A stretch of DNA of 64,000 bases from Microcella humidisoli (GCF_024362325.1 NZ_CP101497.1:2542001-2606000); one strand, 5' to 3'. Numbered from the stretch's first letter, positions 52,442-61,520 are shown. Translations and numbers: made by a program. Notes: generated by a model not told the origin, from the sequence alone.

Positions 52442-53362
52442 CTAGCGCGCGCCGCCCGCATCGCCACCCGATCCGGGAGTGATCTCGATGTCGAGCCCCA
52501 GGTCGAGCGCCGGGGCGCTGTGCGTGAGCGCGCCGACCGAGATGACGTCGACACCCGTCTCGGCGATCGCGCGCACGCTGTCGAGGCTCACGCCGCCGCT
52601 CGCCTCGACGATCGCGCGGCCCGCGATGAGCGCGACACCCGCGCGCAGGTCGTCGAGCGCGAAGTTGTCGAGCATGATCGTGTCGGGGTCGGCCGCGATC
52701 ACGGCGGGCAGCTGATCGAGCCGATCGACCTCGACCTCGAGGTGCATGGTGTGCGGGATGCGCGAGCGCACGGCGCGGATCGCTTGAGTGAGATCGAGTC
52801 CCTCCGCCATCAGCACGGCGAGGTGGTTGTCTTTTAGCATCACGGCGTCGCTCAGCGAGAAGCGGTGGTTGTGGCCGCCGCCGGCGCGCACGGCCGCCTT
52901 CTCGAGCACGCGAAGCCCCGGCGTGGTCTTGCGCGTGTCGACGAGGCGCACCGGTTCGCCGGATGCGGAGGCCGCGCCCGCGACCGCGTCGACGTAGCGG
53001 CGCGTGAGGGTCGCGACGCCGCTCAGCCGTTGCGCGAGGTTGAGGGCGACCCGCTCACCGCGCAGGATTCCCCGCGCGGGGCCCGTGATCGTGGCAACAA
53101 CCGCGCCCGGCGTCAGCGGGTCGCCGTCGGCGAGGTGCCGCTCGACGACAAGGGTCGGATCGACGCGCGTGAACGCGAGTTCGAGCGCCAGGCCGCCGGC
53201 GAGCACGCCGTCGACGCGGCTGACGATGCGCGCGGTGGCCGTCGCGCCCGCGGGGATCGCGGCCTCGCTCGTGGCGTCGCCCCAGGGCGCATCCTCGTCG
53301 AGCGCGCGATCGACGATCGCCGTGACGGCCGCGAGGGTCGCGCCGCTGAGCTCGTCGCTCAT
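52442..53362 (-). CDS. nadC: Nicotinate-nucleotide diphosphorylase (quinolinate phosphoribosyltransferase)
   Basis: 306 residues. It forms nicotinate mononucleotide from quinolinate and PRPP. Motifs: EDAPWGDATSEAAIPAG, LNLAQRLSGVATLTRRYVDAV, LVDTRKTTPGLRVLEKAAVRAGGGHNHRF, MLKDNHLAVL, and IMLDNF with LEASGG-like VEASGGVSLDSVRA. The ATG overlaps the nadB stop (ATGA). Ends with a Gly/Asp-rich tail. Confidence 0.96.
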   Translation of the reverse strand: MSDELSGATLAAVTAIVDRALDEDAPWGDATSEAAIPAGATATARIVSRVDGVLAGGLALELAFTRVDPTLVVERHLADGDPLTPGAVVATITGPARGILRGERVALNLAQRLSGVATLTRRYVDAVAGAASASGEPVRLVDTRKTTPGLRVLEKAAVRAGGGHNHRFSLSDAVMLKDNHLAVLMAEGLDLTQAIRAVRSRIPHTMHLEVEVDRLDQLPAVIAADPDTIMLDNFALDDLRAGVALIAGRAIVEASGGVSLDSVRAIAETGVDVISVGALTHSAPALDLGLDIEITPGSGGDAGGAR

Positions 53363-55017
53363 GCCGGCACCTCCGTGCGAGCATCCGATCTCCACAATTC
53401 AGGAGAATCGGCATCGGGGCGCACGACGACACGCCGCACGCGCTGCGCGGGGTCGGTCGACGGGAAGTCGTGGCGCCAGTGGGCGCCGCGCGATTCGGTG
53501 CGCGCGAGCGCGGCCGCGGCGGTCAGGCGCGCGAGCGGCAGCAGCGAGCGGGCCTCGTCGTCGGCGGGCCGGGCATCCCCGAGTTCTCGGGCAAAATCGG
53601 CCATTTCGTCGCCCGTGCGCTCGAGACCGAGGGCCTGCCAAGCGCGGTCGCGGATGCGGTCGGCCGTCCAAGGGACTCCTCCGGCGAGCAGGGCATCGGG
53701 TGCCATCGCACGGCTCACCGGCACCGGGGTGTCGAGCTGATCGGTCGGCAACGACTCCTGAATTGTGGAGACGCGCGCGGCGGCCGGGGCGGGCGGCGCG
53801 GCCGCGAGGGCGGGCAGGGGCAGCGCCGGCACCGAGCCCGCGGGGCCGACGGCGTCACCCGCGCGCCACCCGACGACGAGGGCCTCGAGCAGCGAGTTGG
53901 AGGCGAGGCGGTTGGCACCGTGCACGCCCGTCGACCCGGTTTCGCCCACAGCGAACAGGCCGGGAACCGTCGTGCGGCCATCCATGTCGGTGAGCGCGCC
54001 GCCCATCGCGTAGTGCGCGGCGGGCGTGACGGGCACGGGCTGACGCGCCCAGTCGACGCCGGTCGCGCGCACGAGCGCGTCGATCGTCGGGAAGCGCTCG
54101 GCGAGCACGGCGGCGCCGAGCATCGTCGCGTCGAGCAGCACCGGCTGGCCATCCTGCGCCCGCATCTGGCGGGCGATCGCGCGCGCCACGATGTCGCGCG
54201 GCGCGAGCTCGGCTCGCGGGTCGACCTCGAGCATGAAGCGGCGGCCCTCGGCGTCGAGCAGCGTCGCGCCCTCGCCGCGCACGGCTTCGGAGACGAGGCC
54301 TCCCCCGGCCAGCACGGTCGGGTGGAACTGCACGAACTCGAGGTCGGCGATCGCCGCGCCCGCCGCGTAGGCGAGGATCACGCCATCACCGGTCGACACG
54401 GGCGGGTTGGTCGTGTGCCGGTAGAGCCGCCCGTTGCCGCCCGTCGCGAGCACGACGGCATCGGCCGCGACGTGCTCGACCCCATCAGGCCCCTCTACGA
54501 CCGCCCCGGCGATCGCCCCGTCGCGCACGATGAGCGAGGTCGCGCGAGCGAATTCTCGAGCCCGGATGCGCCCCTCGCGCACCGCGGCGGCCAGAGCCGT
54601 CTCGATCACGCGCCCGGTGGCATCTCCGCCCGCGTGCAGCACGCGCGCAACGGAGTGGGCGGCCTCGAGCCCGCGGGCCCAGCCGCTCACGTCGTCGAAG
54701 GGCGCAACGGCGCCCGCCGCCGGGTCGAAGGCCACCCCGAGGGCGACGAGGTCGTGCACCCGGGCGGGCCCCTCGGTGCAGAGGATATCGACGGCCGCGG
54801 GATCGCTCAGCCCGGCCCCGGCGATGAGCGTGTCGTGCGCGTGCAGCGCGGCCGAGTCGTCGGGGAACACGGCGGCCGCGATGCCGCCCTGCGCCCAGGC
54901 GGTCGAGCCGGCCGTGAGCACGTCTTTCGTGACGATCGTGACGTCGTGTCGGCGCGCGGCGCGCAGCGCGGCCACGAGGCCGGCCATGCCGCTGCCGATG
55001 ACGAGGATGTGGGCCAT
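53359..55017 (-). CDS. nadB: L-aspartate oxidase
   Basis: 552 residues. FAD enzyme oxidising aspartate to iminoaspartate for quinolinate. N-terminal ILVIGSGMAGLVAALRAA, substrate loop GSTAWAQGGIAAAV, and EFVQFHPTVLAGGGLVSEAVRGEGATLLD are diagnostic. The C-terminal helical domain ends TESRGAHWRHDFPSTDPAQRVRRVVV. Element 9 brackets this domain: STIQES near residue 418 and SPELWRS near 542 are arm-encoded. The final roughly 12 residues after the arm probably form a non-conserved tail. Confidence 0.95.
   Translation of the reverse strand: MAHILVIGSGMAGLVAALRAARRHDVTIVTKDVLTAGSTAWAQGGIAAAVFPDDSAALHAHDTLIAGAGLSDPAAVDILCTEGPARVHDLVALGVAFDPAAGAVAPFDDVSGWARGLEAAHSVARVLHAGGDATGRVIETALAAAVREGRIRAREFARATSLIVRDGAIAGAVVEGPDGVEHVAADAVVLATGGNGRLYRHTTNPPVSTGDGVILAYAAGAAIADLEFVQFHPTVLAGGGLVSEAVRGEGATLLDAEGRRFMLEVDPRAELAPRDIVARAIARQMRAQDGQPVLLDATMLGAAVLAERFPTIDALVRATGVDWARQPVPVTPAAHYAMGGALTDMDGRTTVPGLFAVGETGSTGVHGANRLASNSLLEALVVGWRAGDAVGPAGSVPALPLPALAAAPPAPAAARVSTIQESLPTDQLDTPVPVSRAMAPDALLAGGVPWTADRIRDRAWQALGLERTGDEMADFARELGDARPADDEARSLLPLARLTAAAALARTESRGAHWRHDFPSTDPAQRVRRVVVRPDADSPELWRSDARTEVPA
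53390..53770. repeat. Inverted-repeat element 9 (381 bp, split form)
   Basis: Perfect arms at 53390–53405 and 53755–53770, 349 nt apart. The left arm has its own octamer GACACGCC (53428–53435, 22 nt inside). The right arm has GGGGTGTC (53726–53733, 21 nt inside; reverse octamer with one change). Thus two arm-plus-octamer half units face each other around the nadB C-terminal domain. Confidence 0.8.
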
Positions 55018-55020
55018 GGC

Positions 55021-56307
55021 TCAGTCCCGCGGCTTCGCGGCGAGCATGCGCTCGAGGGCGAGCTTGGCGTCGGCTTGCACGCCCGCGTCGACGACGATCT
55101 CGTTGACGACGCGGCCGGCCACGAGCTCCTCGAGCACCCAGGCGAGGTAGCCGGGGTGGATGCGGTACATCGTCGAGCACGGGCAGATGACGGGGTCGAG
55201 GCAGAAGATCGTGTGCTGCGGGTATTCGGCCGCGAGCCGGTTGACCATGTTGACCTCGGTGCCGATGGCGAACGTGGTCGGCGACGTGGCGCCCGCGACG
55301 GCGCGCCGGATGTAATCGGTCGAGCCCGCCTCGTCGGCCGCATCCACGACCTCCATGGGGCATTCCGGGTGCACGACGACCCGCACGCCGGGGTGCTCTG
55401 CGCGCGCCTTCTCGACCTGCCCGACCGTGAAGCGCTTGTGCACGCTGCAGAAGCCGTGCCACAGCACGACGCGGGCGTCGAGCAACTGCTGAGCGGTCGA
55501 GCCGCCGAGCGGCTTGCGCGGGTTCCACATGGGCATCTGCTCGAGCGGCACGCCCATGGCCTTGGCGGTGTTGCGACCGAGGTGCTGGTCGGGGAAGAAC
55601 AGCACGCGCTGCCCGCGCTCGAAGGCCCACTCGAGCACGGTCTTGGCGTTCGAGGACGTGCACACGATGCCGCCGTTCGCGCCGCAGAACGCCTTGAGCG
55701 CGGCGGAGGAGTTCATGTACGTCACGGGGATGATCGGCGCGCGGCCCTCGGCGTCGGGCTCCGAACCGTAGACCGAGAGCAGCTCGTCCCACGCCGCTTG
55801 CACCGAGTCGATGTCGGCCATATCGGCCATCGAGCATCCCGCGGCCAGATTCGGCAGGATGACGCGCTGCGAATCGCGCGCAAGGATGTCGGCCGTCTCG
55901 GCCATGAAATGCACGCCGCAGAACACGATGTACTCGGCGTCGGGCTTCGTGAGGGCGGCGTTGGCGAGCTGGAACGAGTCGCCGAGGAAGTCGGCGTGCT
56001 GCACGACCTCGTCGCGCTGGTAGAAGTGGCCGAGGATCACGAGGCGGTCGCCGAGCGCCTCTTTCGCGGCACGGATGCGCGCGTGCAGCTCGTCGTTCGA
56101 GGCGTCTTGGTACTCCCGCGGCAGGGCGCCCTGGCGCGGTGACCCGGTGGGGATGACGTCGTGCATCGACGAGCCGGGGCCGTAGCCGGGCACGGAGTCG
56201 AAGGCCCACGGGCCCTGGTCGAGCTCGGGGGTGCAGGTCTCGCCCGGCGCCTGGCCGTTCGTGATCAGGCGGATGGTCGTGGCGACGGAGGCGTCGATGG
56301 CGGTCAT
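55021..56307 (-). CDS. nadA: Quinolinate synthase
   Basis: 428 residues. It condenses iminoaspartate with DHAP using a [4Fe-4S] cluster. Cluster Cys are in EYIVFCGVHFMAETADI, GGIVCTSSNAKTVLEWAF and DPVICPCSTMYRIHP. VILGHFYQRDEVVQHADFLGDS and HPECPMEVVDAADEAGSTDYI are also typical. The N-terminal roughly 80 residues are longer than in E. coli, as in other actinobacteria. Its ATG overlaps the nrtR stop by 4 nt; nadB follows after 3 nt. Confidence 0.96.
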   Translation of the reverse strand: MTAIDASVATTIRLITNGQAPGETCTPELDQGPWAFDSVPGYGPGSSMHDVIPTGSPRQGALPREYQDASNDELHARIRAAKEALGDRLVILGHFYQRDEVVQHADFLGDSFQLANAALTKPDAEYIVFCGVHFMAETADILARDSQRVILPNLAAGCSMADMADIDSVQAAWDELLSVYGSEPDAEGRAPIIPVTYMNSSAALKAFCGANGGIVCTSSNAKTVLEWAFERGQRVLFFPDQHLGRNTAKAMGVPLEQMPMWNPRKPLGGSTAQQLLDARVVLWHGFCSVHKRFTVGQVEKARAEHPGVRVVVHPECPMEVVDAADEAGSTDYIRRAVAGATSPTTFAIGTEVNMVNRLAAEYPQHTIFCLDPVICPCSTMYRIHPGYLAWVLEELVAGRVVNEIVVDAGVQADAKLALERMLAAKPRD

Positions 56308-57026
56308 GCGGAGTTCCTCAGGTCGGGCCGGACCGCGCCCGTGGCGCGGCGGCTCAGGGGGCCGGCGTCGACCAGGTCGACGGCGCCGGTGTAGCGGTAG
56401 AGGCGCGGAGGGCGGTGGCGGCCGCCCGTGACGACCTCGCCCGTGGGCTCGATGACGCCGCTCGTCTCCATCTGGCGCCGGAAGTTCGCGGGATCGAGAG
56501 GCTTGCGCAGCACGGCCTCATACACCTCGCGCAGCTCGGCGAGGGTGAACCGCGGGCCGAGGAAGGCGTGGGCGATGCGGGAGTACTCCATCTTCGTGCG
56601 CAGGCGCCAGAGGGCGTAGTCGACGATGAGGTTGTGGTCGAAGGCGAGGTCGGGCAGCTCGTCGGCGGCGAACCACCGCACGTTCTCGCCGAGGGTTACC
56701 CGCTCGGCCTCGTCGGGACGCACGAGCGCCCAGTAGACGATCGAGACCAAGCGCTGGTCGGGCGAGCGGTCGACGTCGCCGAAGGCGTAGAGCTGCTCGA
56801 GGTAGGTGGGCTCGAGGCGCGTCGTCTCGCCGAGGTTGCGGCGCGCCGCGCCCTCGAGGCTCTCGTCGACGCGCACCATGCCGCCGGGCAGCGCCCAGCG
56901 GTCGAGGTAGGGGTCGCGCGTGCGGCGCACGAGCGGCAGCCAGACGCTCGGCGCGCCGGTCGCGTCGGCCCGCAGCGCGAAGATGACGGTCGAGACGGCG
57001 AGCCCCAGGCCGATCGTCGTGGTCAT
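56304..57026 (-). CDS. nrtR: NrtR-type regulator (Nudix domain plus winged helix) of NAD synthesis
   Basis: 240 residues. N-terminal Nudix-like domain with RWALPGGMVRVDESLEGAARRNLGETTRL, where the catalytic Nudix box is altered (ending L-G-E-T-T rather than R-E-x-x-E-E), and a C-terminal winged helix: LGPRFTLAELREVYEAVLRKPLDPANFRRQMETSGVI. This pair of domains is that of NrtR, an ADP-ribose-sensing repressor of NAD genes. It is the first gene of the nad operon, so it should regulate itself and nadABC. ATG 57026 follows AAGGAGCATCC. Confidence 0.9.
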   Translation of the reverse strand: MTTTIGLGLAVSTVIFALRADATGAPSVWLPLVRRTRDPYLDRWALPGGMVRVDESLEGAARRNLGETTRLEPTYLEQLYAFGDVDRSPDQRLVSIVYWALVRPDEAERVTLGENVRWFAADELPDLAFDHNLIVDYALWRLRTKMEYSRIAHAFLGPRFTLAELREVYEAVLRKPLDPANFRRQMETSGVIEPTGEVVTGGRHRPPRLYRYTGAVDLVDAGPLSRRATGAVRPDLRNSA

Positions 57027-57059
57027 GGATGCTCCTTCCGCTCGCAACCCCGTGTAACA

Positions 57060-57070
57060 GTCATGCTGAC
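57060..57070. promoter_or_regulatory. Candidate NrtR operator before nrtR–nadABC
   Basis: GTCA-TGC-TGAC is an inverted repeat 34 nt before the nrtR start. On the minus strand a TAGACT box (57079–57084) lies just upstream, so the repeat would sit at or next to the transcription start, a repressor position. No comparison with known NrtR sites was possible. Confidence 0.4.
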
Positions 57071-57161
57071 CTGAACAGAGTCTAGCACTTCGGGTGTGCG
57101 TGACACGAACACGAGGGTTCCGCGGCGCGCGAGCCGAGCATCCACCCACCAGAATGGGCCT

Positions 57162-57989
57162 GTGGACGACCTCTTCGTGATCCCCCTCTGGGTCGACCTG
57201 CTCGCCGTCGGCATCGGCGCACTGCAGGGCGCGCTCTTCGCGGCGCAGTTCCGCGACCGCCGGCTCGACTGGCTCGGCGTCGCGATCATCGGCATCGTCG
57301 TCGGCTTCGGCGGCGGTCTGCTGCGCGACCTGCTGCTCGATGTGCCGCTCGCGCCCCTGCAGTCGAACTGGTACGTCGTCGTCGCCACGGGCGCGGCCCT
57401 GCTCGGCATGCTGCTCGAGCGGGTGTTCCGGCGCCTCAATCGCTTCATCACCGTGCTGGATGCCCTCACGATCGGCCTCTTCGGCGCGATCGGCACGACC
57501 AAGGCGCTCGCGCTCGGCCTGCCGGAGGTCGCGGCCGTGTTCGTCGGCGTGCTCGCCGCCGTCGGCGGGTCGATCTTGCGCGACCTGCTGCTGAACCTGC
57601 CGATCGCCCTCATGCACGTCGGGTCGCTCTACGCCGTCGCCGCGGCCGCCGGCTCGGGCACGATCGCCGTGCTGCTCGCGCTCGACGTCGACGTGCTGCT
57701 CGCCGGCGCCATCGGGGTCGCGATCACGTTCGGGGTGCGCGTCGCCTCCGTGCTGTTCGGCTGGAGCCTGCCCGAGCAGCGCGCGATCACTCGCCTGCCG
57801 AAGTTGCCCGCCCTGCCGAAGCGCGCCCGGCGCGACGAGGATGCCGCGGCTGAGCGCGGGCGCACGGTGACGACGGCCACCGGGGTGATCCACCTGCACC
57901 CGACGACCTCGTCAATCCCCATCGTCGGCTCCGAGCCGCGGGCGCGTCGCCGCTCCCCCATCCCCGGCGCGAGCCAGCGGCGCGGGTGA
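57162..57989 (+). CDS. TRIC-family cation channel protein
   Basis: About 275 residues from GTG 57162. Seven hydrophobic helices in two TRIC/UPF0126 repeats: GALQGALFAAQFRDRRLDWLGVAIIGIVVGFGGGLLRDLLLDVPLAPLQ, then DALTIGLFGAIGTTKALALGLPEVAAVFVGVLAAVGGSILRDLLLN. The paired G-G-G-x-x-R-D motifs are the hallmark. Bacterial TRIC homologues are potassium channels; the role here is unknown. A charged roughly 70-residue C-terminal tail is cytosolic. The sigma-factor gene follows 4 nt later, perhaps cotranscribed. Confidence 0.9.
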   Translation: MDDLFVIPLWVDLLAVGIGALQGALFAAQFRDRRLDWLGVAIIGIVVGFGGGLLRDLLLDVPLAPLQSNWYVVVATGAALLGMLLERVFRRLNRFITVLDALTIGLFGAIGTTKALALGLPEVAAVFVGVLAAVGGSILRDLLLNLPIALMHVGSLYAVAAAAGSGTIAVLLALDVDVLLAGAIGVAITFGVRVASVLFGWSLPEQRAITRLPKLPALPKRARRDEDAAAERGRTVTTATGVIHLHPTTSSIPIVGSEPRARRRSPIPGASQRRG

Positions 57990-57993
57990 GACA

Positions 57994-58905
57994 GTGACGG
58001 CGACGGCGGTGTCCGCGTTCGAGGCGGCGCGGCCCCGGCTGACCGGCCTCGCCTACCGGCTGCTCGGATCCTGGGCCGAGGCGGAGGACGTCGTTCAGGA
58101 TGCGTGGCCGAAGTGGGCGGCCGTCGCGGGACCGGGCATCGCCAACCCGGATGCCTACTTGACCACCATGGTCACCCGGCTCGCCCTCACCGCGCTCGAC
58201 TCGGCGCGCGTGCGCCGCGAGCAGTACGTCGGCCCGTGGCTGCCCGAACCCGTCGACACGCGGGCCGACCCCGCTCTCGGTGCCGAGACGGCCGAGGACC
58301 TCGACCTCGCGACCCTGCTGCTGCTCGAGCGGCTGAGCGGGCCCGAGCGCGCCGCGCTCGTGCTGCGCGAGGCGTTCGCGTACGACTACGCGTGCCTCGC
58401 CGAGGTGCTCGGCACGAGCGAGGCCGCCGCGCGGCAGCTCGTCTCGCGCGGGCGCCGGGCCCTCGAGGGCCAGCGGCGGCAACGGGTCGATGAGGCCCAG
58501 CGGGGCCAGCTGCTCGCGGCCTTTGTCGCGGCCGCCCAAGGCGGCGACCTGGCCGCGCTCGAAGCCGTGCTCGTCGACGACGCCGTGGCGATCAGCGACG
58601 GCGGTGGAGTCGTGAGCGCCGCGCGCCGGCCCGTGCACGGCGCCGAGCAGGTCGCGCGCTTCGTGCTGGGCGTGCTCGAGAAGTTCGGGCAGGGTGTGCG
58701 CAGCATCCCGGTGCAGGCGAACGGCGAGACCGCCTTCCTCGCCATCGCGGAGGGGCCGGAGGGCGTCGAGCCCGTCGCGCTGTGGGCGCTCGACATCGGC
58801 GACGAGGGGGTGCGCGGGGTGCTCATCGTGCGGGCGCCCGACAAGCTCGCGCGCTTCGCAGCCGCCGCTCTGTCACAGATCGACGGCCCGCCCGGTCGAC
58901 TCTGA
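57994..58905 (+). CDS. ECF41-type RNA polymerase sigma factor (SigJ-like)
   Basis: About 303 residues. Sigma region 2 (LTGLAYRLLGSWAEAEDVVQDAWPKWA, about 15–45), region 4 (LSGPERAALVLREAFAYDYACLAEVLGTSEAAARQLVSRGRRAL, about 115–160), and a C-terminal SnoaL-like domain of about 120 residues. That extension defines ECF41, which regulates itself through it and has no anti-sigma factor. ECF41 usually controls the next gene, an oxidoreductase or decarboxylase; here it is an NmrA-like protein 35 nt later. Confidence 0.9.
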   Translation: MTATAVSAFEAARPRLTGLAYRLLGSWAEAEDVVQDAWPKWAAVAGPGIANPDAYLTTMVTRLALTALDSARVRREQYVGPWLPEPVDTRADPALGAETAEDLDLATLLLLERLSGPERAALVLREAFAYDYACLAEVLGTSEAAARQLVSRGRRALEGQRRQRVDEAQRGQLLAAFVAAAQGGDLAALEAVLVDDAVAISDGGGVVSAARRPVHGAEQVARFVLGVLEKFGQGVRSIPVQANGETAFLAIAEGPEGVEPVALWALDIGDEGVRGVLIVRAPDKLARFAAAALSQIDGPPGRL

Positions 58906-58940
58906 GAGGGCGCGATGCGCGCGCCCACGAGAGGAGCACC

Positions 58941-59693
58941 ATGACCCTGCTGATCACCGGCGGCACCGGAACCCTGGGCCGCCCCACCGTCGAGGCGCTG
59001 CGCGCGGGCGGGATCGAGCCGCGCATCCTGAGCCGCCGCCCAGGCCCCGCCCACGTCGTCGCCGACCTCCAGTCGGGTGCCGGCGTACCCGAGGCGCTCG
59101 CGGGCGTCGACACCGTGCTGCACCTCGCGACCAACCGGCGGTCGGATGCTCGCGCAACCCAGCACCTCCTGCAGGCCGCCCGTTCCGCGGGCGTGCAGCA
59201 CCTCGTGTACCTGTCGATCGTCGGCGTCGACGCCGTGCCGCTCGGGTACTACCGCTCGAAGCTCGCGTGCGAAGAGCTCGTCGCCGGGTCGGGCGTGCCG
59301 TTCACGATCCTGCGCGCGACGCAGTTCCACGACTTCGTGGCGGGGGCCTTTCGCGCGCAGCGACGGCTGCCCCGGGTCATCGCGCTCGACGTGCCGTTCC
59401 AGCCGATCAGCACCGCGGCGGTCGCCGACCGGCTCGTGTCGCTCGTCGGCGCGGCGCCGGCGGACGGGCGCGTCGACGACCTCGGCGGGCGTGCGGTGCT
59501 GCCGATGGCCGAGCTCGCCCGGCAATGGCTCGTGGCGCGTGGCTCGGCACCCGAGGCCGCCGAGCCACGGGTCGTCGAGTGGCACGCGCCCGGCAAGCTC
59601 GTCGGCGCCTACCGTGCAGGGCTGCACACGACCGGGGTGCCCGGGCCGGGCATCCGCTTCGCCGACTGGGCCGTGACGACCGCCCGACAGTAG
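58941..59693 (+). CDS. NmrA-like NAD(P)-binding protein, partner of the ECF41 sigma factor
   Basis: 250 residues. Rossmann start LLITGGTGTLGRPTVEALRAGG; atypical SDR of the NmrA/TMR type with HLVYLSIVGVDAVPLGYYRSKLACEELVAGSGVPFTILRATQFHDF, where Y and K keep the YxxxK spacing. GAGGAG precedes the ATG by 4 nt. Probably an NAD(P)H-dependent reductase or sensor induced by the sigma factor upstream. Substrate unknown. Confidence 0.88.
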   Translation: MTLLITGGTGTLGRPTVEALRAGGIEPRILSRRPGPAHVVADLQSGAGVPEALAGVDTVLHLATNRRSDARATQHLLQAARSAGVQHLVYLSIVGVDAVPLGYYRSKLACEELVAGSGVPFTILRATQFHDFVAGAFRAQRRLPRVIALDVPFQPISTAAVADRLVSLVGAAPADGRVDDLGGRAVLPMAELARQWLVARGSAPEAAEPRVVEWHAPGKLVGAYRAGLHTTGVPGPGIRFADWAVTTARQ

Positions 59694-59759
59694 CCCCGAT
59701 GCTGGCGCCAGGGCTACCATCAGCGCAGCGGAGACCCGAAATCCGCTCAAGGAGGCACC

Positions 59760-61520
59760 GTGCGCCAACGGGCAGAGTTTCGTCGTCGCGCCGCCCTGCG
59801 GGTCGCGCTGAGCGTGCTCGGGACGTCGATGATCGGTGCCGGCCTGATGGTTCCGTCGGCGTGGGCGCTCGCATCGGGGCTCGACCCCGACCCGGCAGAG
59901 CCCTCCGAGGCCGGGTCCTCGGTGCACGGAACCGGGCAACTCGTCTTCGAGGGCACATCGGCGCGCGATTCCTTCTCGATCGATGGTGAGACGCAAGACT
60001 CGCTCACCGACTCGGTGACCATCACCGTCACCTGTGTCGACTTCGCGTGCACGTTCGAGGGCGTTCCCTACTGGCTTCGACTCGTCACCGAGGGCACGAT
60101 CGTCGACTCGGCGATCGTCGTCTCCTGGTCGCAGCCCGCATCAGGCACTCCGTGCGCTGCGGACGACTCGCCCGACTACTACGAGAACCAGACCGAGGGG
60201 ATCGCGACGCTCACCGCCGAAGCACTGACCGCCACCGGGCGAGAAGCACCGAGCGACTGGATCGAGTGCAGCGATACTCGACGCGTGACGCGCTGGGGCA
60301 GCGACCTGGTGCTCGACGCCACCCGCGTGAGCGGCGACCCGTGCGTGCTCGACGAGGCGGTGTGCCCCGAGTCGCGAGCTGTCGACGTCGCCATTCCGGT
60401 CGACGCCCCGGTCGCACCGAGCACGCCCAGCGTGTTCAGCGAGCTACACACGCCCGCCGACACCCTCGCGCCGCAGCAGGTCATCACCGCAGTGCTGCTG
60501 ACTCTCGTGCTCGTGATTCTGCTCGCGCTGCCGACTGCGCTGCTCAACAGCGCGTCGAGCACCGGCGCCGGGAAGGTTGCGGCGTGGCGTGCAAGCATCG
60601 CTGCCCGGCGCGCGGCGCTCGGCAGCGGACTGCCCACTGGCCTGCGCCAGACCGGCGAGAAGGCGCGTGCGTGGTGGGCTCGAGCATCCACGGCGAAGCG
60701 CGGACTGCCGCTCGCCGTCGCGACCCTGCTGGTCGCCGCCATCATGAGCGGATTCGTCGATCCCGACTTCGGCGCTGGTGCGAGCACTCCACGCGTGCTG
60801 CTGTCGATCGTGCTGGGCTTCACCCTCGAGGTGCTGCTCGGCTGGGTCGCGATGCTGGTCCTGCTGCCACGCCTCATCGCCGGCGTGGATGCTCGCCTCG
60901 ACGTTCGCCCCGCGACGCTGCTGATCGTGCTCGGTGCCGTGATCGTCACCCGCCTCACCGGGTTCGAGCCCGGCATCGTGTTCGGCCTCGTCGCCGGAGT
61001 CGCGGTCGGCGCAACCCTCGCGACCGCCGCGCGCGTGCGAGTCGCGCTCGCAAGCCTCGGCTGGGGCTACGGCCTCGCCCTCCTCGCGTGGGTCACCTAC
61101 GCGGCCCTCGAGCCCGCCGTGCTCGATGCCGCTGCAGCGAGCACCGACGGGCTTCCCCCGCTCGGCCTCGTGCTGCTGCGCGAAGCTCTGGCGGCCATGA
61201 CGATGGCAGGCATCGCGGCCTTGCCGGTCGCGCTCGTGCCCGCGCGCGGGCTCACGGGCCATGAGGTCTGGCTGTGGTCGAAGCCTCTGTGGGCGGGCCT
61301 CTACGCCGTCGGTCTGCTGTCGTTCTTCCTGGTGCTCATGCCGATGCCGTTCGCGTGGGCGGGCGTCGAAGCCGCGCTCGCCACCTGGGTCACCGGCTAC
61401 CTGATCTACGCGGGCGTCGCGGTCGCGCTCTGGCTCGCAGTCACGCAACCCTGGAAACGGGATACTGAGCCGCAGCCGCTCGCCCCCGCCGAATCCCCCG
61501 CAGCCGAGCTCGTCGAGTAG
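59760..61520 (+). CDS. Large membrane protein with exported beta-rich N-terminus, unknown function
   Basis: About 586 residues. A signal peptide-like start (RRAALRVALSVLGTSMIGAGLMVPSAWALA, about 9–38) precedes an extracytoplasmic domain of about 190 residues with five Cys (TCVDFACTF, PCAADDS, WIECSD, DPCVLDEAVCPE), so disulfides are likely. Then come about eight to ten helices from residue 240 on. A GFEPGIVFGLVAGVAVG segment vaguely recalls the FGLLP-motif membrane proteins of actinobacteria. AAGGAGG precedes the GTG start by 4 nt. It ends 37 nt before element 10. Confidence 0.7.
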   Translation: MRQRAEFRRRAALRVALSVLGTSMIGAGLMVPSAWALASGLDPDPAEPSEAGSSVHGTGQLVFEGTSARDSFSIDGETQDSLTDSVTITVTCVDFACTFEGVPYWLRLVTEGTIVDSAIVVSWSQPASGTPCAADDSPDYYENQTEGIATLTAEALTATGREAPSDWIECSDTRRVTRWGSDLVLDATRVSGDPCVLDEAVCPESRAVDVAIPVDAPVAPSTPSVFSELHTPADTLAPQQVITAVLLTLVLVILLALPTALLNSASSTGAGKVAAWRASIAARRAALGSGLPTGLRQTGEKARAWWARASTAKRGLPLAVATLLVAAIMSGFVDPDFGAGASTPRVLLSIVLGFTLEVLLGWVAMLVLLPRLIAGVDARLDVRPATLLIVLGAVIVTRLTGFEPGIVFGLVAGVAVGATLATAARVRVALASLGWGYGLALLAWVTYAALEPAVLDAAAASTDGLPPLGLVLLREALAAMTMAGIAALPVALVPARGLTGHEVWLWSKPLWAGLYAVGLLSFFLVLMPMPFAWAGVEAALATWVTGYLIYAGVAVALWLAVTQPWKRDTEPQPLAPAESPAAELVE

